NCBI GenBank assembly: GCA_949288685.1
Contig: CASELB010000032.1
Coordinates: forward strand, 1-11,630
Length of the DNA: 11,630 nucleotides
DNA from: an uncultured bacterium
GTDB taxonomy: Bacteria; Cyanobacteriota; Vampirovibrionia; Gastranaerophilales; Gastranaerophilaceae
Direction: 5' to 3'
The notes beneath the pieces were generated by a model, which was not told where the DNA came from, ran no database searches, and worked only from the letters and a program-made list of their open reading frames with translations. Every line of letters starts with the position of its first letter. The first letter of the stretch is position 1. Below are positions 1-6,676 of this stretch, piece by piece. The translations under genes were made by a program, and so were the position numbers.

Positions 1-834
1 GACGGGTACCCGGGTGACGGTTGTTTCAGAGAATTCCACAAACGTGATGACAAGTCCGGTATGCACTATTGGAGAATTACATCACCAACCACCGATTTAG
101 GTGATAAAATGCTTTATGATCCGGTTCTTGCGTTCAACAAAATAAACGAAAACTCCGACCACTATACAACACTTATTTATCACTTATTAAACGATTACAA
201 ACTCGCTCATAATAAAGAAGGACTTGTAATGGTATCATTTGATACAGAGCTGTTCGGACACTGGTGGTTTGAAGGTGTTGAATTTATTAAGCAGGTAATT
301 AAAAAATTCAATCAATATTTACCGGAAGTTGAAAGAATGACCGCCGGTGAGTATCTTAAAAAATATCCGCCCAAAGAAGCTATCCAAATTCCTGAAAGCT
401 CCTGGGGACAAGGCGGACACTTCTATGTATGGCAAAACCACCTGACTGAATGGATGTGGCCAATTATTCACTCCTGCGAAAAACGTATCAACAGTATTGT
501 TGAAAAATACGAAAAAATACCGGAAGATAAACTCCTTCACAGAGCATTGAATCAAATGGCACGTGAAAACCTGTTACTGCAAAGTTCTGACTGGCCGTTC
601 CTGATTACAACATGGCAGGCTAAAGACTATGCAACAGACAGATTTAGAGAACACGTTGACAGGTTTGAAACAATTGCTGATATGATTGAAAATAATTCTA
701 TTGATGAAACAAAGCTCAAAGAAATCGAAAGCATTGATAATTGTTTCCCTGACATAGATTACAGAGTTTATATGCCGATTGAAGAAGGGGTAATCCCGCA
801 GCAGGCATCAAAACTTGCACCATTATACTCGTAA
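1..834 (+). CDS. GH57-family 1,4-alpha-glucan branching enzyme, C-terminal part (5' truncated)
   Basis: The reading frame is open from base 1, so the gene begins left of the window; 277 residues are visible. Enzymes of this family cut alpha-1,4 glucan and re-attach the piece by an alpha-1,6 bond, making branched glycogen in the cytoplasm. The visible part starts with a YPGDG..REFHKRD motif followed by HYWRIT, typical of GH57 branching enzymes. It continues with FDTELFGHWWFEG (Asp codon at 241-243), the conserved GH57 block that holds the acid/base aspartate. Then come SSWGQGGHFYVWQN and the DUF1957-type helical C-terminus LLLQSSDWPFLITT. The nucleophile glutamate lies in the missing N-terminal half. 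The stop at 832-834 is followed by a hairpin terminator. The family is secure from the motifs; branching rather than amylase activity is inferred from the C-terminal helical domain. Confidence 0.9.
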   Translation, partial: DGYPGDGCFREFHKRDDKSGMHYWRITSPTTDLGDKMLYDPVLAFNKINENSDHYTTLIYHLLNDYKLAHNKEGLVMVSFDTELFGHWWFEGVEFIKQVIKKFNQYLPEVERMTAGEYLKKYPPKEAIQIPESSWGQGGHFYVWQNHLTEWMWPIIHSCEKRINSIVEKYEKIPEDKLLHRALNQMARENLLLQSSDWPFLITTWQAKDYATDRFREHVDRFETIADMIENNSIDETKLKEIESIDNCFPDIDYRVYMPIEEGVIPQQASKLAPLYS

Positions 835-854
835 TTTACAATAATATAAACAAT

Positions 855-886
855 AAGCCCGGGAGTTTTCCGGGCTTTTATTTTTT
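855..886 (+). terminator. Rho-independent terminator after the GH57 gene
   Basis: An 8-bp perfect stem (AAGCCCGG / CCGGGCTT) with a 7-nt loop lies 20 bases after the GH57 stop and is followed by TTATTTTTT. The T-run overlaps the last codons of the convergent minus-strand gene ending at 885. On the minus strand the tail is less T-rich, so termination of that gene here is possible but weaker. Confidence 0.85.
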
Positions 887-1355
887 AAACTTTTTTTAAT
901 AACTCAAAAACTTTTGATTGTCTGATATTTTCTGCACCTTTTACAATACCTGTCTCATTCCCCTGCGCAAACTCAACCAGCTTTTTACAAACCCTTCTCG
1001 CCAGATTTCCTAGTTTATTAAACTGTCTTTCATTTTCCGGAAATTTTTGTACATCAGTAACATTACTGATTTTACCATCTTTCATTGTTCCAATTACTTT
1101 AAACTCATCATCAAATACCATAAATGCGCGATTTTTTCCTGTATTCGCTTTATTTATAATAGGTATCTGTGAAAATGTATCTTTTCCGGTTCTCATAATA
1201 TAATTATTCTTGTAATCATAATTTTTAGATGTTTTAAGAGAAAGGGTCTTATTGTCCCCATTCAAATTTTCCCATAACCTGACTTTTACATTACTGCCAT
1301 TAGGTTTTACACTCAAAGAATAGTTCTTATAATTATAATAATTATCTTCCATCAT
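885..1355 (-). CDS. Hypothetical protein, 156 residues, unknown family
   Basis: I do not recognise this protein. It has no signal peptide and no membrane segment. The N-terminal half (1-75) is rich in Asn, Tyr and Lys and looks like beta strands (KNYSLSVKPNGSNVKVRLWE). Residues 75-110 contain FMVFDDEFKVIGTMKDGKISNV, strand-turn-strand in character. Residues 110-156 look helical and basic (NLARRVCKKLVEF). Two adjacent ATGs (1355 and 1352) can serve as start; an AGAGG sequence at 1361-1365 sits 5 or 8 bases before them. It lies 92 bases downstream of the 463-residue protein gene on the same strand, so the two may share a transcript, although an AT-only inverted repeat lies between. Base composition resembles its neighbours, so it is probably a resident lineage-specific gene. 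Confidence 0.7.
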   Translation of the reverse strand: MMEDNYYNYKNYSLSVKPNGSNVKVRLWENLNGDNKTLSLKTSKNYDYKNNYIMRTGKDTFSQIPIINKANTGKNRAFMVFDDEFKVIGTMKDGKISNVTDVQKFPENERQFNKLGNLARRVCKKLVEFAQGNETGIVKGAENIRQSKVFELLKKV

Positions 1356-1390
1356 ACATACCTCTTTATCAATAATATGAACACCGGTAA

Positions 1391-1424
1391 AAATTTTTTT
1401 TGCTAATTAAACAAAAAAAAATTT
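1391..1424. repeat. A/T-rich inverted repeat between two minus-strand genes
   Basis: The arms AAATTTTTTTTG (1391-1402) and CAAAAAAAAATTT (1412-1424) pair along about 12 bp with one bulged base, leaving a 9-nt loop. It sits 23 bases after the 463-residue gene's stop and upstream of the 156-residue gene. There is almost no GC in the stem, so it would be a poor terminator. It may be a weak attenuator, an UP-like A-tract or simply low-complexity sequence. Confidence 0.35.
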
Positions 1425-1447
1425 ACAATCCGCAATATTTAAAGTAA

Positions 1448-2839
1448 CTATGCCGCTTCTCTTTGTGATTTTTCTTTTTCATATCTTTCAAAATCACGCA
1501 TTGCAATCTGCCAGTTTTCAGTCAAATCAAGACTTTTTTCCGCAATCGGGGTGGGTAATCCTGCATGATGAATTTTAGGAATTAAATACGTTTCCGAGTA
1601 CTCAATCGGGAACGGAATATCATCATCCGTATCGTTGCATATAAAAATAGTTTCTCCGGTACTCGTTTTTCTTGCGCCTGTTATTGTAATTTCGTGTGCA
1701 TTTTCAATCACACCTGCCGCATCTGTAATTATATAACCGATAATTATATTTTTACCCATATCCAGGGCTTCAAGAATCTGGGATTTAATGGTCTGATAAT
1801 CAGCCTCCTGCCCTATGACACGCTGATTTTCATCAACGACCTGATAAACCACGGAAGTTGTATCTTTATCTTCTGCAACAGACTCAATAAAAGTTTTTTC
1901 AAAATCAATCAACCCTTTATCTTCACGGCTGAATTTTCCGCCGCGTTTATCAAGTAACGAAGAATACGTTTGTTCCGTTCCAAGCTGCATTAACATTGAT
2001 TGCATCATTACATCTACAGAACTTCTTTCCCACGGGTCACGGTAGTTGTTTTGAATACGGGCTCTGATTATTGCTTCTTTATCTGGTTTTAGAGTTAAAA
2101 CAGCCTGATTTATACCTTTCAATTCGTAAGGAACCTCAAACGCATTTAACAACCAGACAGCATCAAGTGTATTCTTAGAAAGCCGCTCCAGATTGATTGT
2201 TTTCTTAACCTCCATAGACGGAGAGGTCAAACCTTCAACAAATCTGGAAAATTCCGCCGGATGTCTGTGTGCCATGTTAAATTCCACGCTCGCTGCAACA
2301 CAACAGCCGGAATACATTTCATTAAACTCTTCTTCTTTCAACGTACGTTCTCTTGTATCCGTTGAATCACCTGTCATATAATTAATAATTTGCGGCATAA
2401 CAGCCTGCGGAATATCACCGAAACGTTGAGTTATTATACTTGGATTTACAAGCGTTTCAAGAACATTTTTTGCAATTTTATCCGCGCTTAATCCTTTCAC
2501 CCGCGGAGTTGTAATTATCTTGTGCATATTATCAAGAACAGTTGACCGGTCTTCTGCATCATTTTTTAAAAGCAATCCGCTGCCCAATGCCATTTTTAAT
2601 AATTTACGACTCTTCTTGTCCAGAACAGCATAAACATCTCTGTATTTCTCATTTTCCTCCGGCGTAAGCATTGTTCTCACACTTATTGCCGCACTTGCGG
2701 ATTTAAAAGACGGATAAACTTTCCCGCCGCCGGATTGTGCATTTTCAGGCAATACAGAATTTTCCGCAGTCTGTGGTTTCATTCCTGCAAAATTTGTTTT
2801 AAAATATGGATTGACATTATTTATTTGCACACTTACCAT
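1448..2839 (-). CDS. Putative papain-like cysteine peptidase-fold protein, 463 residues
   Basis: No close family is recognised, but the order of motifs resembles papain-fold (C1/C39-like) peptidases. A cysteine pair at the head of a helix appears at 176-187 (YSGCCVAASVEF, Cys179/Cys180). Much further on a strand motif NAHEITITG carries His382, and IFICNDTDDD carries Asn402/Asp403, as in the His...Asn/Asp pair of that fold. An acidic helical stretch (290-325) and strand-rich segment 328-370 lie between. The N-terminus (1-50) is low-complexity and begins with NPYFKTNFAG, a short Asn-Pro...Phe-x-Gly type motif that I recall from other proteins of this lineage but could not check. There is no signal peptide, so it is probably cytoplasmic or exported by an unrecognised route. 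No Shine-Dalgarno precedes the ATG at 2839; the upstream sequence is TATTATATAT. It is divergent from the TOPRIM gene. Peptidase activity is an inference from motif order only. Confidence 0.6.
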   Translation of the reverse strand: MVSVQINNVNPYFKTNFAGMKPQTAENSVLPENAQSGGGKVYPSFKSASAAISVRTMLTPEENEKYRDVYAVLDKKSRKLLKMALGSGLLLKNDAEDRSTVLDNMHKIITTPRVKGLSADKIAKNVLETLVNPSIITQRFGDIPQAVMPQIINYMTGDSTDTRERTLKEEEFNEMYSGCCVAASVEFNMAHRHPAEFSRFVEGLTSPSMEVKKTINLERLSKNTLDAVWLLNAFEVPYELKGINQAVLTLKPDKEAIIRARIQNNYRDPWERSSVDVMMQSMLMQLGTEQTYSSLLDKRGGKFSREDKGLIDFEKTFIESVAEDKDTTSVVYQVVDENQRVIGQEADYQTIKSQILEALDMGKNIIIGYIITDAAGVIENAHEITITGARKTSTGETIFICNDTDDDIPFPIEYSETYLIPKIHHAGLPTPIAEKSLDLTENWQIAMRDFERYEKEKSQREAA

Positions 2840-2905
2840 ATATATAATAAAACATTAAATTAGCAAAATTTGCCATATACCGGAAGTATGTAAAGAAAGT
2901 TTAAG
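2840..2905. promoter_or_regulatory. Divergent intergenic control region, 66 bp
   Basis: This AT-rich interval separates the starts of the 463-residue gene (-) and the TOPRIM gene (+), so it must hold both promoters if neither is read from outside. A small inverted repeat, GCAAA-A-TTTGC (2863-2873), lies near the middle and could be an operator. On the minus side a TATTAT-like hexamer (2849-2844) lies 4 bases before the ATG. No convincing -35 box was found for either direction. Confidence 0.35.
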
Positions 2906-3886
2906 ATGAAATATAAACAGTTAACAGAACAACAAATAATTATTTCCATTGACAGGCTGACCCGTTTTAAAAATACCGAAGATAAGTATTTGAGGGTATT
3001 CAAAGATATTATACTCTCAAACCTGATAACACCGGTCATTAAAAAGTCCGAACTTGAAAATATGGATTATTTAGAAATTACAAACCTTGCAGAAACTATT
3101 TTTAATGCCTCACTGCCTGAAAGTGACGGCGATTATACTATTAATCTACGTTTAAAAGATTATGAAAACAGTATATATAATAACAATAAAGAGGTGCAAA
3201 AACTGCTTGAAAATAAACTGAATTACAAATCAGCCCTGAATATTCAAGAAATAAGCAGACCGATTAATTTAAGATGGCTCAATCTGCTAACCGGGGATTT
3301 GCCGCTCGAAGAAATACGGACAAAATACGCAACAAGGTTTCCTATATCAAAGGTCATACTTGCCGAAGGTATAACTGAAGAAATCTTGCTTCCAAAATTC
3401 GGACGACTTTTAGGGTACGATTTTGACAAAAACGGGATACAGGTAATCGGCGCCGGAGGTAAAAATCAAGTTGTAAAAACTTATTATAAACTTGCAGAAG
3501 AATTAAAAATCCCTATATTTGTATTACTTGACAATGATGCCGGTGAAAATCTTGCACAAATTACCCCAAAACTTAGAAATATTGATAAAGTACATTTGAT
3601 TTCAAGCGGAGAATTTGAAGACTTACTGCCGGCAAGTTTAATATTAAAAACAATTAATTATGAATTTAAAAATTTTGCAACAATAACAAATGCAGAATTT
3701 AATCCCGAACTCTCCGCAGTAGCAAATCTTGTAGAAATTTTTAGGCTTAAAGGGTTGCATGAATTTAAAAAGGCAGACTTTGCCCAAAAAGTTGAAGAAA
3801 ATTTATTTGATGAAAACGACATTTCTTACGAAATAAAATTAATATTCAATGAACTGGCAAATATGGCTCAGAACATCAACACATAA
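2906..3886 (+). CDS. Stand-alone OLD-family TOPRIM domain protein, 326 residues
   Basis: TOPRIM domains bind divalent metal and act in nucleic-acid cleavage or nucleotidyl transfer. Here the domain covers about residues 147-245. It carries the glutamate motif ILAEGITEEILLP (Glu154), a VIGAGGKNQV strand-turn, the metal-binding VLLDNDAG (Asp209 and Asp211, codons from 3530) and SGEFEDLLP (about 234-242). This order matches TOPRIM domains of OLD nucleases. Unlike OLD and GajA proteins, there is no Walker A or ABC-ATPase part. The first 146 residues look helical and of unknown fold, and residues 246-326 form a helical tail. No signal peptide or membrane segment is present. Upstream there is only a weak purine stretch (AAAGAAAG). 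It is divergent from the putative peptidase gene and its end overlaps the convergent bioY end by 11 bp. The domain call is firm; the cellular role (repair, defence or RNA processing) is unknown. Confidence 0.8.
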   Translation: MKYKQLTEQQIIISIDRLTRFKNTEDKYLRVFKDIILSNLITPVIKKSELENMDYLEITNLAETIFNASLPESDGDYTINLRLKDYENSIYNNNKEVQKLLENKLNYKSALNIQEISRPINLRWLNLLTGDLPLEEIRTKYATRFPISKVILAEGITEEILLPKFGRLLGYDFDKNGIQVIGAGGKNQVVKTYYKLAEELKIPIFVLLDNDAGENLAQITPKLRNIDKVHLISSGEFEDLLPASLILKTINYEFKNFATITNAEFNPELSAVANLVEIFRLKGLHEFKKADFAQKVEENLFDENDISYEIKLIFNELANMAQNINT

Positions 3887-4538
3887 CAAGCCAGAACAGC
3901 TTTTTCACAAACCTTGCAAGATAAATTGAACATATACAAAACAAAATATCGTAAAAAACCTTAATCCCGCTTTGCGAAGTTATCCAACCGGTAATCATAT
4001 CAGCAGAAGTATTAAACAGAGTAGAAATAAAAAGCATATACAAAACTCCGATTACGTGAATTGCAAGCACACCGATAACTACAGCTTTCAGAATATTTAA
4101 AAAGCCATAATTGTTTTTTATAATAGTTGCCGTAATAAAAGTTGCCGGAATATAAGCAAGAATATACCCGAAACCATACTCGGAAATATAATGAATTCCG
4201 CCCCCCATCCCGAAAACAGGCAGCCAGAATAAACCTATCAATATGTATAATACTATTGCGGTCAAACCGTACCTGCGGTCAAGCAGGGCTATTACAAAAA
4301 ATACTGCCGGAAGCTGCGGTATATAATAATAACAGGCTGAGTCAACAAGATAATTACTCAATTTAAAACCGCCTGACTTATCTATAGAAAAAATATCTAC
4401 TATTGGTAACTGTGTAAAAGTTGACATTATTATTATTAAAATGCACAAACAGATTAACACAAGTGTTCCCGCCGTAAACCTTACCGGTTCACCGGCGTAT
4501 CTAAAACTTTCGATTTCAGGAGTTACTCTTTTCGTCAT
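3876..4538 (-). CDS. bioY: BioY-family biotin transporter (ECF S component)
   Basis: BioY is the membrane protein that binds biotin and imports it, alone or with an energy-coupling ECF module. The protein is 220 residues, close to the usual BioY size, with about six hydrophobic segments (approximately 22-45, 72-86, 90-108, 121-140, 147-173, 193-212). The hallmark lies at 99-135: LFWLPVFGMGGGIHYI, then a Gly-rich helix YGFGYILAYIPATF, corresponding to the LPVFAGG...GGYL.GF region of BioY. A longer than usual N-terminal extension (about 20 residues) precedes the first helix. Its ATG overlaps the rimI stop as ATGA (4535-4538), suggesting coupled translation at the end of the operon. No EcfA/EcfT or biotin synthesis gene is visible. 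Its last codons overlap the convergent TOPRIM gene by 11 bp, and no terminator hairpin is seen there. Confidence 0.88.
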   Translation of the reverse strand: MTKRVTPEIESFRYAGEPVRFTAGTLVLICLCILIIIMSTFTQLPIVDIFSIDKSGGFKLSNYLVDSACYYYIPQLPAVFFVIALLDRRYGLTAIVLYILIGLFWLPVFGMGGGIHYISEYGFGYILAYIPATFITATIIKNNYGFLNILKAVVIGVLAIHVIGVLYMLFISTLFNTSADMITGWITSQSGIKVFYDILFCICSIYLARFVKKLFWLVMC

Positions 4539-5071
4539 TGAATATCTGCTATCTTTTTTAAGTTAGAAATATTTTCTTCATATTTATTTTTAAATTTATC
4601 CCAAAAAATGTTTTCTGTCCACATAATAAGAGCGCTTTCATTATTATCCTGATAATATCCTTTTCTTACACCAAAGGACTGAAAACCATACTTTTCATAC
4701 ATTGATATTGCCGGGATATTACTTTCCCTTACTTCCAGCGTAAGGTATTTAACTTTCTTTTCATAGCAGTCATCAAGTATTGATTTTAAAAGTGATTCAC
4801 CAATATGCTTTCTGGTAAACTCGGGCGCAACGGCAATAGTTGTAATATGGGCTTCGTCAATAATACACCAGTAGCCTGCAAAACCGGCAAGAGTATTGTC
4901 CTCTAAACGCGCAATGTAGTATTGCGCCAGCTTGTTTTGCAATTCGCTGTAAAAAGAATCTTTTGACCAGTGATGTGTTCCATACGCTTTTTGCGCAACC
5001 GCATCAACTTCATCAATATCTTTCTTATCAAGCGGAGTTATAAATATTTTAAGTTTACCCTCTACGGACAT
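4535..5071 (-). CDS. rimI: Ribosomal protein S18 alanine N-acetyltransferase (GNAT family, RimI-like)
   Basis: RimI acetylates the N-terminal alanine of ribosomal protein S18 using acetyl-CoA. Numbered from the ATG at 5071 (178 residues), the GNAT core shows HITTIAVAPEFTRKHIGESLL (acetyl-CoA pyrophosphate loop RKHIGE, about 87-92). Next come LEVRESN (Glu113, matching the general base of E. coli RimI) and AISMYEKYGF (Tyr125, matching the general acid, at the same 12-residue spacing), then a GYYQDNNESALIMW tail as in RimI. HHWSKDSF near residue 34 matches the PWS...F segment of the family. A longer frame could start at a TTG (5083), but the ATG at 5071 has a GGGAAAG stretch ahead and overlaps the upstream stop by only 10 bp, so I prefer it. 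A charged C-terminal extension of about 25 residues exceeds the E. coli length. TsaB/TsaD, common RimI neighbours, are absent here; substrate is inferred. Confidence 0.88.
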   Translation of the reverse strand: MSVEGKLKIFITPLDKKDIDEVDAVAQKAYGTHHWSKDSFYSELQNKLAQYYIARLEDNTLAGFAGYWCIIDEAHITTIAVAPEFTRKHIGESLLKSILDDCYEKKVKYLTLEVRESNIPAISMYEKYGFQSFGVRKGYYQDNNESALIMWTENIFWDKFKNKYEENISNLKKIADIQ

Positions 5072-5337
5072 ATACTTTCCCAATCAATATCATCTTCTGT
5101 TTCTTCACCCGGCTCAATTATATGTTCCCCGTCTTCAAGCATCAACATTAACATTAGCCGCAGTTGTGTTTTATAATTTTCAAGTGCTTTTTCGCGGGTT
5201 TTTGCGCAAAACGTAAAACTGGGGATTTCTTTAATTTCAACGTAATAATACGGATTTCCGTTAAAATCCAAATCCGTTCCTTCTATTAAAGTCCAATCAA
5301 GGTTCAGGTAGTAATCTAAATTCTTCTCTTGTTCCAT
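5062..5337 (-). CDS. HicB-like small protein (orphan, no HicA)
   Basis: This 91-residue acidic protein resembles the N-terminal domain of HicB antitoxins, a partly degraded RNase H-like fold. It has Y-Y-V-E-I-KEIPSFTFCAKTREKALENYKTQLRL (about 30-61), matching the Y.V.I.ElPGf...g.T.eEAl.n pattern, then an acidic tail beginning EDGEHIIEPGEE, comparable to the G..IP.P end of HicB. No DNA-binding helix-turn-helix or ribbon-helix-helix part follows, and no HicA toxin with its conserved histidine lies on either side. The start has an AAGG Shine-Dalgarno (5341-5344) that overlaps the stop of the upstream GerMN gene. The end overlaps rimI by 10 bp. Its place inside a housekeeping operon argues against an active toxin-antitoxin role. 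A tandem LMLMLML segment (61-67) is encoded by a degenerate hexamer repeat. Confidence 0.65.
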   Translation of the reverse strand: MEQEKNLDYYLNLDWTLIEGTDLDFNGNPYYYVEIKEIPSFTFCAKTREKALENYKTQLRLMLMLMLEDGEHIIEPGEETEDDIDWESICP

Positions 5338-5342
5338 ACGCC

Positions 5343-5879
5343 TTACAATGAATCCTTTGTTAACGGCTGGGTTATCATAATCCCTTCCCCGCCAAATACT
5401 TCCGTCTGTACACCGTTAATAAATAAATACGTCGGTTTATCAGTATTCAAATTAACTGTTTCAATAATTTGATTTAGTTTTTTATAAATACTTTCCGTTC
5501 CCCCGCCTGTATTAAATTCCGGCGTAAGATCAATAATGTTTTTATTATCCTCCTGAATAACCGCAAGAATTTTTGTTCCTGATGGAATTTCGGAGTAAGT
5601 ATTAAACAGGCGCTGAATATCCGACGGACCTTCTATTAACTTTCGTATCGCAAATTCAAATCTTGTTTGTTTTCCGTCTTCATTATAACTGTACTTAACA
5701 AATTTATTTTCACCGTTTTTACCGAGAAAACAAACAGAAACACCGTTTTTAATCAAGGCTGGGAAAAACTCATAGCGATTAAACCACACAAACAGACCGC
5801 AAAAACATATTGCAATTATTAGTATAAGCGAAATTATCATTCCCGCCGGATTATTTTTTTGTTTCTTTTTCCTGCTCAT
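5343..5879 (-). CDS. GerMN domain membrane-anchored protein
   Basis: The 178-residue protein has a Lys/Arg-rich N-terminus and one hydrophobic segment (about 13-33), so it is predicted to be anchored in the inner membrane with its domain outside the cytoplasm. Residues 47-172 match the GerMN domain in order: short strand GVSVCFLG, FEFAIRKLIEGP (the A..LL.GP helix), IPSGTKILAV, NIIDLTPEF, GGGTESIYKKLNQIIETVN and LFINGVQTEVFGGEG. GerMN domains are found in the spore protein GerM and in LpqB, and also in cell-envelope proteins of non-sporulating bacteria including cyanobacteria; their exact role is poorly known. The ATG overlaps the upstream stop as ATGA (5876-5879), with a good Shine-Dalgarno AAGGA (5886-5890) 6 bases before it. 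Domain identity is well supported; function is not known. Confidence 0.82.
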   Translation of the reverse strand: MSRKKKQKNNPAGMIISLILIIAICFCGLFVWFNRYEFFPALIKNGVSVCFLGKNGENKFVKYSYNEDGKQTRFEFAIRKLIEGPSDIQRLFNTYSEIPSGTKILAVIQEDNKNIIDLTPEFNTGGGTESIYKKLNQIIETVNLNTDKPTYLFINGVQTEVFGGEGIMITQPLTKDSL

Positions 5880-6676
5880 CTTTCATCCTTATATATCTTT
5901 ATAATACCAGATATTTGAATTTTGTCATCAACTATATTTATTGATTTTACTGTTGTACTGATTTTAGCATCATCAAGTTCTTTTACAACAAAATTAACAG
6001 GATTAAGAACATCTATAAATTCAATAATTTTATCGGAAAGTCCCATTTGGATTTTTTTACTCAATTTTATATCATTAAATCCTGTTTTGTAACCGTCAGA
6101 ATAAATATCTGTTGACACACTCACCGCAAAACTTGTACCGATTAAATCAGATGTGAAATACAATTTTATAAATAAACGATTATTTTTGCAGTAAATATCT
6201 GAATTATTAATTCTTAAAAATGGCGCAAGTTTTTTATTAATCCTCGAAATTTCATTCTGATACATCTTTGAGGCAATAATTGTTTTAATATCATCATTAT
6301 CAATTTCAGCAGTATATTTTGCCAGTATATCCGTAATAAGTTTTACATTATTTAAATCATTAATATCAAGACGGTTATTTTCAGTAACCGTTTCTATGTT
6401 AATTCTGGAAATATTTATCCCGTCAAGATTAAAGTCTTTGCCCTTCATTCTAGCGGACTTAAATATTCCGCGCCTAAGTGCTTTCGCACCGTAAGAAACA
6501 AAACGGACTTTTGCCCGCCCGCCCATAAACTTCTGAATTTCACAGGTTACAACATGTTCCAGCATTTTACACTGAGCGAAATTAAGAGGTCCACGGAAAC
6601 CCAGATTTTCATCACGGGCAAAAACCGTATTTGAACCCAGAACAAATAAAAGTAAAATTGAAATAAACTTTTTCAT
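5876..6676 (-). CDS. Exported DUF2993 / LmeA-like phospholipid-binding family protein
   Basis: A signal peptide is clear: MKK, a hydrophobic core (about 4-15) and an AxA-like site TVFA at residue 20, giving a mature periplasmic protein of about 246 residues. The remainder is an alternating strand-helix protein resembling DUF2993. A GGRAKVRFVSYGAKALRRGIFKSARMKG stretch is followed by INISRINIETVT (about 87-98), a long helical segment (110-150) and a repeat of strands ending DKIQISGIIKIY (251-262). The family includes mycobacterial LmeA and is common in cyanobacteria; members are thought to bind lipids in the envelope. It is the first gene of the five-gene operon. A TGTTATAAT element sits 6 bases upstream of the ATG, so the mRNA may be leaderless; the only Shine-Dalgarno-like bases (CAGG) are too close to the start. 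The family call rests on pattern, not on a unique motif. Confidence 0.65.
   Translation of the reverse strand: MKKFISILLLFVLGSNTVFARDENLGFRGPLNFAQCKMLEHVVTCEIQKFMGGRAKVRFVSYGAKALRRGIFKSARMKGKDFNLDGINISRINIETVTENNRLDINDLNNVKLITDILAKYTAEIDNDDIKTIIASKMYQNEISRINKKLAPFLRINNSDIYCKNNRLFIKLYFTSDLIGTSFAVSVSTDIYSDGYKTGFNDIKLSKKIQMGLSDKIIEFIDVLNPVNFVVKELDDAKISTTVKSINIVDDKIQISGIIKIYKDER

Noticed and set aside
319..555. Antisense ORFs inside the GH57, SLH, 519-residue and phosphorylase genes
   Set aside because: Their translations lack recognisable motifs and ribosome sites and lie wholly opposite well-supported genes.
2906..3886. Complete Gabija/OLD or PARIS anti-phage system
   Set aside because: No Walker-type ATPase, helicase or second defence subunit is present around the TOPRIM gene; only a speculative pairing remains.
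5072..5083. TTG start giving RimI five extra codons' worth of N-terminus (start at 5083)
   Set aside because: No Shine-Dalgarno precedes the TTG, whereas the ATG at 5071 has a purine-rich GGGAAAG ahead and a smaller overlap with the upstream gene. The longer form cannot be fully excluded.
5134..5157. Degenerate hexamer repeat (CATTAA-like units) as a phase-variable tract
   Set aside because: Only about three imperfect in-frame copies encoding LMLMLML; gain or loss would keep the frame, so switching is not expected.
5062..5337. A functional HicAB toxin-antitoxin module
   Set aside because: No HicA-like ORF lies on either side; both neighbours are clearly GerMN and RimI.
5343..5879. Evidence of sporulation from the GerMN domain
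   Set aside because: GerMN domains occur in many non-sporulating bacteria, and no other spore gene is present.
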